From Litsea cubeba (Eukaryota; Streptophyta; Magnoliopsida; Laurales; Lauraceae), in assembly GCA_012931725.1 (NCBI GenBank), contig CM022945.1:101439951-101503950 (forward strand): 64,000 nucleotides of DNA, given 5' to 3'. Of the stretch, positions 32,608 through 44,768 are shown piece after piece. Position 1 is the stretch's first letter, and every line of letters starts with the position of its first letter. The notes under the pieces are model-generated. The model did not search any database. It saw only the letters and a list, made by a program, of their open reading frames with translations, and had not been told where the DNA came from. A program made the position numbers and the translations under genes.

Positions 32608-34383
32608 TATATATTAAAGCAACGGGAGAGGTGGGCTCTGAAGGATGCCACATCAGCACCCAATTATTCTTCTTTTAGAAAAATCACTAAAAAAATAGTG
32701 AGGGAGCCTTTGCCTTTCAAGTGGGGCCTTGCTTGGTGCCTCTCTCAATCTCCTAAAATCTCTCCCTTCATCAAAGCCTAAAATCTCTCTCTTCATTAAG
32801 ATAAATGAGATCCATTCCACACGGCTTGCATCCCCTAAAATCTCTCTCCCTATTCCAATACTTCATAAAATCTCTCACTCTAATGTGGTAAGGTTCCTCT
32901 AACTGATCTTCTTATTAGTGCAACTTTCCCTTTTTTCTAAGAGTGGGCCCCACTAATGGAGGGACGCAAGTCGGTTGGCCGTTGTCTGTTTTTTTAATTG
33001 ATGCAAATCAATTAGTGGACCCCGAACATTTAACTTATTTCTGCAGTATGACCCACTCATGGATTAATATAGCTCATTTACATGTGGGACTGGTTAGCTG
33101 AGACAATATCCACAGGGTCCTATGGTCCCCACTAAAATTGTCGAGATATTTGATCAAGACTTTGTATATGAATTATGGACCCATATCTTTCAATTTCCAT
33201 ATATATAATACTAAGCAGTAATCATGAAGGACTTGTATCTCATTATAGATGTCTCGATACAATACAAAGATTAATATGGTAAATGATTTATTATTATTAT
33301 TATTATTAACCATTTGATTTCATGGGCATGCTTGGCCCACCGCTACAATCAAACCACACAGCTTCTCTAATGTCCCACACATGGCATATATGTATGTATG
33401 TGAACAATGAGATGGTCGTGGACTGTGCAGTGCCATCAACAAAGCCTCTAGTGAGGTGGTTGGGAAGAACAATGCCCAAACTACTGGGTCCCATGTATGC
33501 AAGATTTGATCATGTGGTCTCTCATTAAATTATGCATTTTATCAGATCAATCGCCATGATCAAATTGCAGCCATTGAAAAATAAAACCGTCAATATCATT
33601 CAATAAAATTGGAACACGTGTCACAATACAATGATTGTAGTGTGTGGTAGGTGAGATCTAACCGTGTGATCGCAATTAGATGGCAATCTTGGCCCACCTA
33701 TCAAGTGTCTTAGAGAAACTATTTTTTTAACTCACAAGAATGCTCCCTCCACCTCAAAATTTATCTAAAATATTATATTTAAATTATTATGCCCATCTTC
33801 AATTTTTCTATTTTAATATTATAAATAATTCTGTAATTTAAAAGACTTGACAACAACTAGCTTATAGCATATTTCTTTTTATTCTTTCTAAAAATCACAG
33901 GAAAAGTAAAAATGGGTAAAGATTTATAATTTTGAATTTGGTTTGTAAGTTTTGTAAGTTTATTTTAATTTTTTTTCTTTTTTATGTAGAATCTTGATGC
34001 ATCAAATATCGATGATGATAAATAAATAAATTTATTTATCTTAAAGAATTTTATTTGTTTCTCCTTTCTCTTTTCTATCTTAAAATACTTTCAGAAAAAA
34101 TTTAAATTTTAATAATATTTTTATTTTTGAGACCGGGCTTAGCATGAGCCTTTTTCTTCAAAAAAATCTCTTTATCCCTATCATCTATCTCATAAAGTCT
34201 CTCAATCAATATCCCCTAAAATTTCTCTATTTTGCTACAGTTATTCTCTCTCTCAACACTATCTATCTTCCATCCTCTCAAGATTGTCATATTTTTATTT
34301 TAATATTTAGGGCCCACCTCTCTACAATTCATACTGATAACTTTTTAATTAAAAATATCATTTTCTTTTAGTTTCCAAATACA
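32608..34383. other. Intergenic, A/T-rich, no gene seen
   Basis: Contains ATT repeats at 33289-33308 and pyrimidine-rich CTCTCTAAAATCTCTC strings at 32735-32880. A decayed hairpin, GACCGGGCTTAGCATGAGCC at 34131-34150, resembles the Helitron 3' hairpin at 34997-35017 but lacks the CTRR end. Confidence 0.4.
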
Positions 34384-35028
34384 TCTCTACTATATTTAAA
34401 GATTGTCACATGTGAACAAAAATCAGACCCGACTTTCTGGTAGACCATCTCATGGATGGGCTTGTGATAAAAATGTTTTGGGGTCAGAGTGTTTTTGGTT
34501 GAATATGTTGTTTGGTGTGACGTATTTTCCTTGCATAGAAGAAAAAAATTTATCATTTTTCCTCAATAGAGAGGACTTTGATTTTCTACGAAAATTCAAA
34601 ATTCCATTTTCATGAGGAAATAAAAATCTGAATAAACTAGAATCCTCTTGTTGCACAAACAAGTCCATATGGGATGACTTTCTTATATTGGGCTTTGAAA
34701 TTAGCAATGGGTAACAAAAACTTGAATGCATTTCTTAATACTAATATTATATATATTAATAAAATTCACTTTTTTATATCTTCTTTAGTAATTATTGCTG
34801 TTATTAATATTTTTTATTTTTTTGTTGAATGGATTTTTTAGCTTTATCTTTATAATAGTTTATTGTTGATGTTAACCACTTGTATTTGTGATTGAAGATG
34901 CGTTGATTGTTTTTATATAAATATGCATGTATATTCTTATATGTTTATAATTAATTTTGATATCTCATAATTTTAAAATATAATATCTTATTTTTTGCCC
35001 CGGGCTAAGCACGGGGCGTTGTTGCTAG
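34384..35028 (+). mobile_element. Small Helitron
   Basis: 5' candidate TCTCTACTATATTTAAAG (A precedes at 34383). 3' hairpin GCCCCG...CGGGGC (34997-35002 with 35012-35017), then GTTGTTG and CTAG (35025-35028) followed by T. The 3' end is textbook; the 5' end is the best match to the TC(T)nACTA pattern but less certain. 645 bp, non-coding. Confidence 0.62.
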
Positions 35029-38000
35029 TACATCCATGAAACAAAAATAATTATATTATTATTTATAAAAACTCCATTACTTTATCCCAAGCACCAACTC
35101 TCTCTTTTTCATCCGAGTTCACAGAGAGTCCATATCATTTTGAGATTTTGAACCATCTATTCGAGGAAGATGTCCTCATCCCTTCCATCAGCTTTAGCCA
35201 TGGATGAAATTAGTGGATTCCATCTGCACAATGGACCCCACCTGGAGCCCAAATTAAAAAATAAAAAAAAAATTGGACCATACCACTTTCGCTCAAGAAA
35301 AATTATATTTGCACCCACCTCTTTTGCTGAGCTCACCCATATTTTCAAAAATACCTAAAATACCCCCTTCTTCTCTCCTTTCCTTCCTTGTTTCTTGTCA
35401 TCCCTCTTTCTCTCCTGCTCTTTGCCTCTCGCCCACCGCCCATCGTCACAGGCTTCTCCTCTCCTCTCCCTCTCCCTCTCCCATCTTCCACCACCCAACC
35501 CTCTTCCATCTTCCACTGCCCAACACCACCGCTATTGATCTTGCACAATGAATCCCCACAAAGAGCTCCCCACTACTGTGCTTAATAAACAACACCGAAT
35601 CACCAGAATAAAGCTTATTCTGATAATAATTGACGAAGTTTCTCCACCTGTGAACAAAAAAAAGGGTGCACGACATTTCAGAGCCGTGCATAGAAGAGGT
35701 GCCCGATTTTGTTAGAGAAAACCATGCATATATCATGTGCACGGCATTTTATACAGTGCACATAAGATATGCACGGAATTTATGGATATGTTCGTCATGT
35801 GTAATTTTACTTTTTTAGAAAGGCGGGTGTGCTTAGAAAAAACGGTGGACTCTTCGCTCAATTCTGGGTATGAGGGTATTCGTCCACCCCTTTTCATTAC
35901 TCATTCCCTTTTCACATCTTTAGCCCGTCTCTATTACAATAAAAATCAAGGGGAGGACAATCAGTAGTGGGCCTCATCTTGATGAGATTGTGGAGCCAAG
36001 TGATGCACAAATTCTTCCACCCCAGTACAGAAAAAAAAAAAACTTACCTTTGCATTGCATAGTCTGTTCCTTTTCTGCAGCGAAGAGGAGCAATCCAAAG
36101 GGTGGAGTTTCTGTTGGGCCTGGCCAGAGTAAAGGTATGTCTGATAACCAATGCACCATTTTCAACTATGCAAGTTCCAGACACAGTGGTACTAAATACA
36201 GAAAACCCATTACCTTTCCTTTCATGTATTAGAGTTTGTTTAATATAATAATATGTTGCTAAAAGATGTTCCCATCCTTTCTATTCTTCTGTCTGTTTTT
36301 TTTTTTTTTTTTCTCTGAGTTTGTTTAATATAATAATGTGTTGCTAAAAGATGTTCCCATCCTTTCTATTCTTCTGTCTGTTTTTTTTTTTCTTTCTCAA
36401 AAGTATCTTTGTATTTAACTTTTGAGAATGATTCTGGGGATGATTGGTACAGGACTTCCTTATTTCATATTCACCATGTATACAAACAAACAAGGTCATT
36501 GATGACTCAAGGAATGAAAAAAAGGTGAGAAAAAAAAATATATCCAACTCAATTTTTGATGAAATAGCGTCCCTTTTGTGGTGTTCAGTATAATTTATTA
36601 GATGGATGGGGTTTTATAGACCCAAAAAAGCATCAAGAAAGTAGGCTATCGCTATTGGCCCATTTTCCATCTTGGTATTGAATTCATAGGAGTTCATATA
36701 TAATGGGGTTTTATGGAGTGTGGAAGAGGTGAGGAGTTATGGGGCTAGTGTGAAGATTTAGTTGGAACCATCACTTTCCCTGGATTTGATGTACTCATTT
36801 TTAGTACACTGTACCAGGGAGTTTATATGAATGGTCCTGTTGTGGTTCTTTTGGTAGACAGACATAGCTTAGAAACCCTAGGGTTCCTGCCCTTATTAAA
36901 TAAACAGGCCATTTAGCATTTCAGTTGCTAATGTATGAATCTGGGATTGCAAGTTTTGAGAAATTGAAGTTTTTGCTTGATCCATGTTTCCAGCTTCAAT
37001 GAATTTTTGTTTATGGGCTGCTAGACTCATATGTGCTTCTTCCATAATAAAGCACAAGTTTTGGTAGTTATTCACACAACATAACCATGGCACGGATATG
37101 CCTATTCAGGCTGTCAAAATCAAGATGTGTGGGCCTCATTATTGGAGTAAAATGTAAATCCCAAAATGGAACAATTTGAGAAACCCAATTGGTTTGGTTC
37201 TGTTACATGGATGATTAATAGGAAATTGATTGCATCCCTTAACGCAATGTTAAAAGGCATATAGTTGAAGTTCCCAATCACTATGATTTTGGGTTATACT
37301 CCTCTGTGCGCACAATTTGGTTAGTCTGGATGAGGGTGCTTTTATCCCTTATATATGGCGCATGAATTGCTGCGATGTTTTTTTATTCAAGTGCCTTGGG
37401 CATGTTGAAGTGCCTTGTGTTGGCTGCTATAGCAGTTGAGGGTGTCATAAGGTTATCATGATTCATCATTCATGGGAACATACCAGAGATTGAACCCTGT
37501 ACCTTATGTATTTCGGAGACCACAGTGTTGTGGTTTTGAGTTATATTATCATTCAAAAAGGAAATGATTGGATGGAATCATGGAAGAGCAGATGATGAGG
37601 GCTGATAAAGCAGTGGGTCTTACTTTTGGCCAAACCAGCAATGATGTGATTCTTTATAAAGGTTTTTTTTTTTTCTTGGGTAAGTATCAAGAGAGGAAAC
37701 TTTTCAATGCAAAATCTGAATGGAACGGAAAGAGAGAATTACAAAATTTGTAGTCTGATCAATTATGTTATCTTCACAATTAATTTTTTGTTATAAAAAA
37801 ATAGTTTGATCAATCATGTCTCCCTAAAGAGATGAAGGGGAAGGGAGCCATTCTTGTTGTTTAATTTGAGCTTTTAGTTTTTGTTTTCTTTGGAAATGGC
37901 CATCTGTTTGGGCTTTTTCTTAAGGTTTGTGTGGTTTTTGGGATAGAAGGGTATCTTCCATGTAAACTTTCCTTGGTGAAGGAAATTAATGTCACCAGTT

Positions 38001-38264
38001 CTCTTCTTTTTTTTTAAAGAAAGATTCTCCAATTTTATAAAGATACTGCTATTTGCCACAATTAATAAACTTCAGAAATTTTTTTGAAAAATTTGCCAAA
38101 ACCTTAAGCCCCACGTCTCCTTTTTCAAGAAATTGGGGCTGTTTCAAAATTTTCTCCGTATTTCATCTAATTTTCTCCCTATCTGATCTAACAGGTATCC
38201 TGAGATGCAACAGTGCTGATCTCTTAAACTAGTGCAAATCCTTTGGTATTACAGCCCTTAAAAC
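35029..38264. other. Region upstream of MTERF4; no assignable gene
   Basis: At 35943-36001 the plus strand reads ISSGPHLDEIVEPSDAQIL, and 36081-36136, between TTTTCTGCAG and GGTATGTC, has exon-like borders. These could be exons of an unidentified gene or the 5' UTR of MTERF4, but I recognise no family. Pyrimidine-rich sequence (35370-35510) and the 85-bp tandem repeat at 36232-36401 are also here. The last 70 bp before the duplicated MTERF4 start contain a possible acceptor (CTGATCTAACAG, 38181-38192). Confidence 0.3.
36232..36401. repeat. 85-bp tandem duplication
   Basis: Two near-identical units (36232-36316 and 36317-36401), each starting GAGTTTGTTTAATATAATAA and ending in a poly-T run of differing length. 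Non-coding. Confidence 0.92.
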
Positions 38265-38372
38265 ATGAAGGTTCTTACTCATACCAGCATGAAAAGACCT
38301 GGGATTTTACTCTCACATCCTGAATTATCGACTCTCAGCTTTCATCGTCTTAAACTGATGCAGATGCTCTGA
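38265..38372 (+). promoter_or_regulatory. Upstream ORF made by duplication of the MTERF4 start
   Basis: A 126-bp imperfect tandem duplication places a second copy of the MTERF4 start region just upstream. The copy encodes 35 residues (MKVLTHTSMKRPGILLSHPE...) that repeat the first ~20 residues of the real protein, then runs to TGA at 38370-38372, 18 nt before the main ATG at 38391. If transcribed it is an upstream ORF that scanning ribosomes would meet first. The duplication is seen directly; an effect on translation is inferred. Confidence 0.75.
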
Positions 38373-38390
38373 TATTATGACACTTAAGAC

Positions 38391-39887
38391 ATGAAGGTTC
38401 TTACTCATACCAGCATGACAAGACCTGGGATTTTATTATTGGATCCTGAATTATCTGATCTCAGCTCTCATTACAGACAGTTCTCTCCATGTAGTCAAAC
38501 CCAGATCCTTACCCAGAACAAAAATGGGATGATAAACAGAATCCAGTGTTCTGTTTCTAATAGAATATATGCTCCTGTGACTTCATCTCCGACAGAATCT
38601 GTTACTACCCAATCAAGTCAAAAAGCAGGGCGTACCCGAATTTATGAGTTCCTGCAGAGACTTGGTATTGTGCCAGATGTGCTCGATGGTATGGAGCTCC
38701 CTGCTAGCATTTCTGTCATGAGGGAACGAGTGGATTTCTTGCACAAGTTGGGTCTTACGATAGAGGACATCAACAACTATCCATTCGTGCTTGGCTGCAG
38801 TGTGCAGAAAAATATGATTCCTGTTTTAGATTACCTTGGCAAGTTAGGTGTCCGCAAATTGACTTTGACAGAGTTCTTGCGTCGGTATCCTCAAGTACTC
38901 CGCTCAAGCGTCGTTGTTGACCTCCAACCTGTTGTCAAGTACCTTCTGGGTATGGACATTCAGCCAAATGACATCCCTCGAGTCCTTGAGAGATACCCAG
39001 AGGTTCTGGGATTCAAACTTGAGGGGACAATGAGCACATCCGTGGCGTATTTGGTTGGAATTGGAGTGACATCAAGGGAAATTGGAGTTGTCCTTACTCG
39101 GTATCCAGATATATTGGGGATGCGTGTGGGGAGAGTGATCAAACCTTTTGTGGAGTTTCTTGGAAGCATTGGTATTCCTAGACTCACTGTAGCAAGGCTC
39201 ATCGAGAGGCGGCCTCACATCCTTGGTTTTAGACTAGAGGAACAAGTGAAGCCAAATGTTGACGTTCTTTTAGAATTTGGTGTGAGGAGTGAGTCATTAG
39301 CTTCTGTTATAGCACAGTATCCCGAGATTGTTGGAATTGAGCTGAAGTCAAAGCTCCTCTCTCAACGGAGCTTGTTTAACTCTAGTCTCAATATGGATCA
39401 TGAGGATTTTGGCAGAGTTGTCGAGAAGATGCCACAAGTAGTCAGTGTCATCCAAGCTTCTGTATTGAAGCACATTGATTTCCTTAAAGACTGCGGGTTT
39501 TCATTAGAACAAGTGCAGAAGATGGTAACTGGTTGCCCTCAACTTCTAGCGCTGAATCTTGACATTATGAAGATGAGCTTCAACTACTATCAAAGGGAGA
39601 TGTGTAGGGTTTTGGATGATTTGGTTACCTTCCCTGCTTTCTTCACTTATGGCTTGGAGTCTACAATAAAGCCTAGGTATTGTTTTGTTGCTAAGAAGGG
39701 CCTGAAGTGCTCTTTGGCATGGCTCCTCAATTGCACCAATGAGAAGTTTAAGGAACGTATGAGCTATGACTCTATCGACGTTCAGGAAATGGAAATGGAG
39801 CCATCATTTGACATGAAATCACTATTTGAACCAAGACAAGACGAATCAGTTTCTGAAGATGAGGACAGTGACGATGAGTATTTATGA
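38391..39887 (+). CDS. MTERF4: Transcription termination factor MTERF4, chloroplast type
   Basis: An intact, uninterrupted 498-residue mTERF protein. Arabidopsis MTERF4 (BSM/RUGOSA2) is a plastid-targeted RNA/nucleic-acid-binding helical-repeat protein needed for chloroplast gene expression and group II intron splicing. Residues 1-~75 are Ser/Thr-rich with few acidic residues, fitting a transit peptide. From ~85 (IYEFLQRLGIVPD) the protein is a series of ~33-residue mTERF repeats, each with a Leu-Gly helix pair and a conserved Pro: NNYPFVLGCSV, RRYPQVLRSSV, ERYPEVLGFKL, TRYPDILGMRV, ERRPHILGFRL, AQYPEIVGIEL. The end is strongly acidic (SEDEDSDDEYL), as in MTERF4 orthologues. Single-exon structure is usual for plant mTERFs. 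The start MKVLTHTSMTRPGILLL matches the family N-terminus; a duplicate of it lies upstream. Confidence 0.93.
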   Translation: MKVLTHTSMTRPGILLLDPELSDLSSHYRQFSPCSQTQILTQNKNGMINRIQCSVSNRIYAPVTSSPTESVTTQSSQKAGRTRIYEFLQRLGIVPDVLDGMELPASISVMRERVDFLHKLGLTIEDINNYPFVLGCSVQKNMIPVLDYLGKLGVRKLTLTEFLRRYPQVLRSSVVVDLQPVVKYLLGMDIQPNDIPRVLERYPEVLGFKLEGTMSTSVAYLVGIGVTSREIGVVLTRYPDILGMRVGRVIKPFVEFLGSIGIPRLTVARLIERRPHILGFRLEEQVKPNVDVLLEFGVRSESLASVIAQYPEIVGIELKSKLLSQRSLFNSSLNMDHEDFGRVVEKMPQVVSVIQASVLKHIDFLKDCGFSLEQVQKMVTGCPQLLALNLDIMKMSFNYYQREMCRVLDDLVTFPAFFTYGLESTIKPRYCFVAKKGLKCSLAWLLNCTNEKFKERMSYDSIDVQEMEMEPSFDMKSLFEPRQDESVSEDEDSDDEYL

Positions 39888-40340
39888 CATTGTTAATAGC
39901 ACATCACTATATATTATAATTTCTGCTGTTCATTTGGTACAGAATGGTTTGCTCCTGCATGGATAACCAAGCATGGCCACTCTTCTCACTGACGTCAAAT
40001 GAAGAAATTTAGGGTGTATTTGGATCTACCCCAGAAGTTGCGATTTAAATATTTTGGTAGGATGGGTCACTGTTTTAATCTTGCCTGCTCTTTTGGGATG
40101 GTGTGGACGTCATAAACATGCAAGATTGGGTGTGATACTGCTTTTCTTTCTTTTCCATCCCAAATTATCATTACATAGCTTACCTATATTACATCGGAAA
40201 AACAGGTAAAACAGTATCCACTAATGTACACTTGTAAGCAGTGGAACTTGGAACAGTTGAACATTCTTTTTTAAACTTGCATTTATGAACCTGGAAAGAA
40301 TGGGGCAGTAGGTATTTGGAGTGCGTCTGAGCTATTGACC

Positions 40341-40420
40341 AATTCTCATGCTTGCATATTGGCCTGGTCTTGTTGCCTTCAATTCTCATGCTTGCATATT
40401 GGCCTGGTCTTGTTGCCTTT
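40341..40420. repeat. 40-bp tandem duplication downstream of MTERF4
   Basis: Two units (40341-40380, 40381-40420) starting AATTCTCATGCTTGCATATT and differing by one base at the last position. They lie within the probable 3' UTR or just beyond it. Confidence 0.93.
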
Positions 40421-41566
40421 CCAAAATGGCACGCCTTTACCAGCTCTGCTTATACTAATTTCTAGTTTACTGTTTTGATCTTCTTTTAGTTTTGCAGGTA
40501 ACTGTGACTTCATTGCTCTTAATGAACTGTAGCATTTTAGCTGATTCATTACTCATGGTAGATGGGTTTCTTTATAACCAAATGCTATGAATTTCTAATG
40601 CAATCCAACTGATTATAATGTAACGAAGTATCATAGGTTTCGGTCAAGAAATGATACACATTCTAGGATGTTGTCAAGTATCCACACCACAATTGTATCT
40701 TTGTTCATGGTTTTATTCATGCATCATACCAATTCGACTTTGACGTTATTTAGTTCCGTTTTTTGACGAGACATATTGGATGCCTGGGATATCTTGATTG
40801 GTGGTTTTGCTCCCAACTGGACCCCGAGATCTCTCTATCAGTCATCCAGTGGCACATTAGAAAACTATACATATCTTGATGTGGGTGGGACTTTGACACG
40901 TGGGGATTGAAAGATCTCCCTGGCCCCTCCTCACTGTAAAAAAATCAGCTCGAACCAATCATCCCATCATCTTCATTCGGGGCCCATAAGTCTAACGGTG
41001 TACAGTCCATTCGGATTGGTGTATAGTCGATCTAACGGTGAACCATCCGTTTGGATGAGTGTAAACTGGGCGGGACCTATGTAAATAGGGGGGATTTTAT
41101 GGTCCACTCGGATGGACTCCCAGGCAGGCCCTAACCCCGATCCACAACATGCTCACTGGGCGCACCTGGTAGCCATTTTTCCACCCTTCCTTTTTTTGTC
41201 ATGGGATCCACCTATCATTATAGCGTTAGATAGCACCCGTGCATTTTAGGAGAAAACCTCCCTCCTAGTTGGGCCTGTTAGAATGCATGATGATAAAATG
41301 TAAGTCTATTGGATGAAAATATCTATATGAGACTCACTTATATGTAGAATTTTGGCTCCATAAGAACATCAAAATCCTTTTGATTCATGGTCCTAAAACT
41401 TAATGGTTTAGAGACATCATTTTATTATGATTTCAATCTAGTAGTGAGGAAAATGATGAGTGTCAAATTTAAATTTGTGGCTATTCATGAGGGCAGTGTG
41501 TATGAAAAGAATAAATTGACTCAAGGTGGGCCACATGACCAAAAAAAAGAGGGACCAAAAAGGGGC
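40421..41566. other. Intergenic, no gene seen
   Basis: Non-coding sequence between MTERF4 and the copia cluster. Around 40980-41100 the phrase TCTAACGGTG recurs in a short imperfect repeat. No coding frame with family resemblance. Confidence 0.4.
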
Positions 41567-43259
41567 GTTGGTGTATTCTAGTTGGTGTATTCTAGTCATA
41601 TGGTATCAAAGCGTTTATTGGCGTGCTCACGCAGGAACGGGATTGATTTTGGTTGCGAATCAGGTAACCCGAAACCTTGGCAATACTATTATATTGTGTA
41701 TAAAACTGGATGATTTTTTCTATGTAAACCGTATGATTGTATGAGGATTGATAGATCATGAGTGTTATTAAATATATTTTTTTATAATATAATAGACCTC
41801 AGAATGCTCATCCCGAGCTGCCTTGAATCAAGGCACCAAATCGATCATTGCTTGTCCTGAGGTCCGTTTGATTCAAGGGGCCGAATTGAGTTTGAAGAAC
41901 CACTGGCTTTTCAATTGTAACACTGCTGCCATCAAATATATTATGGACAACCAAAAACGACAAGGCTTGTGATGACATATTGGGCCGGTCAACATTTTGT
42001 TCTTATAAGACAATTGTGATGATATATATAATGGACCCCATGATGATATTACTATCTATGGACCAATTGTGGGGCAACATGAATATGGGTCAGTCTTCAC
42101 AGTGGTATCCATTCTGTAATTATGTATCATTGAGTGATCAAAAGGTGGTGCGCACCACCTAGTAAGGGTTGTGGCCTTGTGAGCCATAGATGAAATCTAT
42201 CCTTTATCAGGTGGTGGGCCACCATTTAATCACATTTTTTCTTTTCTTTTAATTTATTATACATGCCCATTTCCCATCATTTGTACGTATCAAAATTTTC
42301 AAATCAGTTTGTCTTCTTGTTGAACATGTGAGTTCCGGGACCTACTTGCTAGTCCTATATCAAATTATTTATATAATTTACTATATTGGATACAGCAAGA
42401 TGACATCATGAATTGGTTCTGGCCCAAATGGTATTAAGGCCAAATAGTTCATTGCTTGATTAATTTTTTTTTTCATGTTAATAATTTATTAATCAAATTG
42501 TTTATGATGGATTGAGTAGGTATGATGCCTATCCTTACTCCCAATTACTGCTTAAGTTTTGAGCACTAAATTATTTGAATCACGTTGTGTTCATGATCTA
42601 ATGTCTTCACTATACATAGCATAAGCATTACAAGCATCCCCATATATCTTTTGGGCCATGTCATAGTATTTTATGGCTAGTCCCTAGGAGTTCTTGCTTA
42701 ATAGGACAAAGACCACCGAGTTGCACCAATTGCGCTCTTTGATCGAGTTGATTCCAAGAAAAGCATTGTCCCACTAAAGGGAGACAGTCTATGTTCGAGG
42801 AAAGTGGTTTTTAAGCGGGACCATTGTGACCCCACCACTTTCCTGGGGGCTTACTTGATTGATTTGATTTCATAAGACCGAATTGGAGGCTTAGGTGCAA
42901 GCTTTATCCAGTTGAGCATTTCTTTGTGGGCCCTAATAGATGCGGGGGATAATAAAGTTTTTACAACAATTTTTCCTATTAAAAGGATTCACTTCATCCA
43001 ATAATAGTCTTTTGTTTTATGCATATTTGTCATTGCATCAAAGTATTAAATTGCATGATGCTATCAAATCACCCATGTAATTACGATAATTATTTTTTAT
43101 TGCCCCGAATCAGCCCTAGGCATGAAGGGTTTTCACTACAATGTCCTAATTCTCGGAATGATTTGAGTGCAAAAAGGGCAATCGATACGTATGTGTGAGT
43201 TGCCAATGTTGTGCATTCATTGATCATCATATTTTTTTAATCTTATTTCTTTTTCAGTG
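41567..43259 (+). mobile_element. Copia leader with primer-binding site, LTR missing
   Basis: TGGTATCAAAGC at 41601-41612 is the primer-binding site (consensus TGGTATCAGAGC, complementary to initiator tRNA-Met). Instead of an LTR, the bases just before it, GTTGGTGTATTCTAGTCA, match the 3' internal region of the same family (51138-51155, minus), and ~14 bp of this is duplicated. The untranslated leader then runs ~1.6 kb to the gag start. It matches the inverted leader at 48827-50488 over much of its length but differs at 41810-41965. Confidence 0.75.
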
Positions 43260-43678
43260 ATGGCTTCCAAAAATATCATTGCTGACCTTAATAAGGGAGA
43301 TAAGTTAGATGGTAATAACTATGATAAGTGGTACCGGACTATGATTTACTTGTTCGATGAACAAGAGGTCACGTATACCTTGGAATCAATTAAGACTCGA
43401 CCCGAATTAGAAAATGATAATGCACCCATGCCCGCATTGAATGATTTTGAGAAATGGGATAAAGATAATCGGACTGCTCGCAACATTATGCAGAGTAGTA
43501 TGCATTTTGAATTGGTTCTCACTTAAGAAACCTACGGCACGGCTAAGGAGATGTGGGATGCCTTGAAAGGAGAATATGGTGAAATTACCGCTGGTAAGAC
43601 CCGTGTAATGACCATGGAATTTGATGCGTATAGGATGGCCCCAGGTGTAAACCTCAGGGACCACCTCCGCAAAATGAG
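43260..43678 (+). pseudogene. Truncated copia gag (first tandem copy)
   Basis: Starts MASKNIIADLNKGDKL and follows the UBN2-type gag of the downstream copy. A stop interrupts it at 43524-43526 (LVLT-stop where the other copies read VPTYE). Similarity continues to GVNLRDHLRKMS, then breaks at ~43679 where sequence jumps back into the leader. It is the 5' unit of a ~1.5 kb tandem duplication. Confidence 0.85.
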
Positions 43679-43679
43679 T

Positions 43680-44768
43680 TGCCCACCTAGTAAGGGTTGT
43701 GGCCTTGTGAGCCCTAGCTGATATCTATCCTTTATCAGGTGGTAGGCCACCATTTAATCACCTTTTTTTTTTCTTTTAATTTATTATATATGCCCATTTG
43801 CCATCATTTGTACATATCGACTGTTTCAAATCAATTTGTCTTCTTGTTGAACATGTGAGTTCCGGGACCTACTTGCTAGTCCTATATCAAATTTTTTATA
43901 TAATGAACTATATTGGAGACAGCAAGATGTACTAACAACAGTTGGCCAATGAGGAATTGGTTCTGGCCCAAATGGTATTAAGGCTAAGTAGTTCATTGCT
44001 TGATTAATTTTTTGTAGTTTACATGTTAATAATTTATCAAATTTGCTATGATGGATTGAGTAGCTATGATGCCTCTGCTTACTCCTACTCACTGTTTACC
44101 ATTTGAGCACTAAATTTTGTATCATTTGTAATTATTTTTGGGATGATGATGGGCCATATTATCATGTTTATGGGTAGTCCTTAGTTTTTTTTCTAGCTTA
44201 ATGGGACGAAGACCACCAAGTTGCACCAAATTGCGATCTTTGATCGAGTCGATTCCAAGAAAAGCCTTGTCATACCAAAGGGAGACAGTCTATGTTCGAG
44301 GAAAGTGGTTTTTAAGCGGGACTATTGTGACCCCACCACTTTCCTGGGGGCTTACTTGATTGATTTGATTTCATAAGACCGAATTGGAGGCTTAGGTGTA
44401 AGCTTTATCTAGTTGAGCATTTCCGATTGGGCCCTAATAGATGCGGGGGATAATTAACTTTTTACAACAATTTTTCCTATTAAAAGGATTCACATCATCC
44501 AAAAATAGTCTTTTGTTGTATTTTTTTATGCATATTTGTCATTGCATCAAAGTATTAAATTGCATGATGCTATCAAATCACCCATGTAATTACGATAATT
44601 ATTTTTGATTGCCCCGAATTAGCCCTAGGCATGAAGGGTTTTCACTACAATGTCCTAATTCTCAGAATGATTTGAGTGCAAAAAGGGCAATCGATACGTA
44701 TGTGTGAGTTGCCAATGTTGTGCATTCATTGATCATCATATTTTTTTAATCTTATTTCTTTTTCAGTG
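43680..44768 (+). repeat. Second copy of copia leader (tandem duplication)
   Basis: From CACCTAGTAAGGGTTGTGG at 43684 this repeats the leader from 42156 on, with small indels (offset 1528 at the left, 1509 at the gag ATG). The duplication unit therefore runs from mid-leader to gag codon ~140. Confidence 0.88.

Noticed and set aside
34131..34150. Hairpin GACCGGGCTTAGCATGAGCC as another Helitron 3' end
   Set aside because: Resembles the 34997-35017 hairpin but has no CTRR end within the usual distance and a poor stem.
36896..37093. Minus-strand frame with EEAHMSLAAHKQKFIEAG
   Set aside because: Plausible composition but no recognised family, no splice context and no neighbouring exons; not annotated as a gene.
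38960..39202. Antisense frame within MTERF4
   Set aside because: Shadow of the sense coding sequence; no independent evidence.
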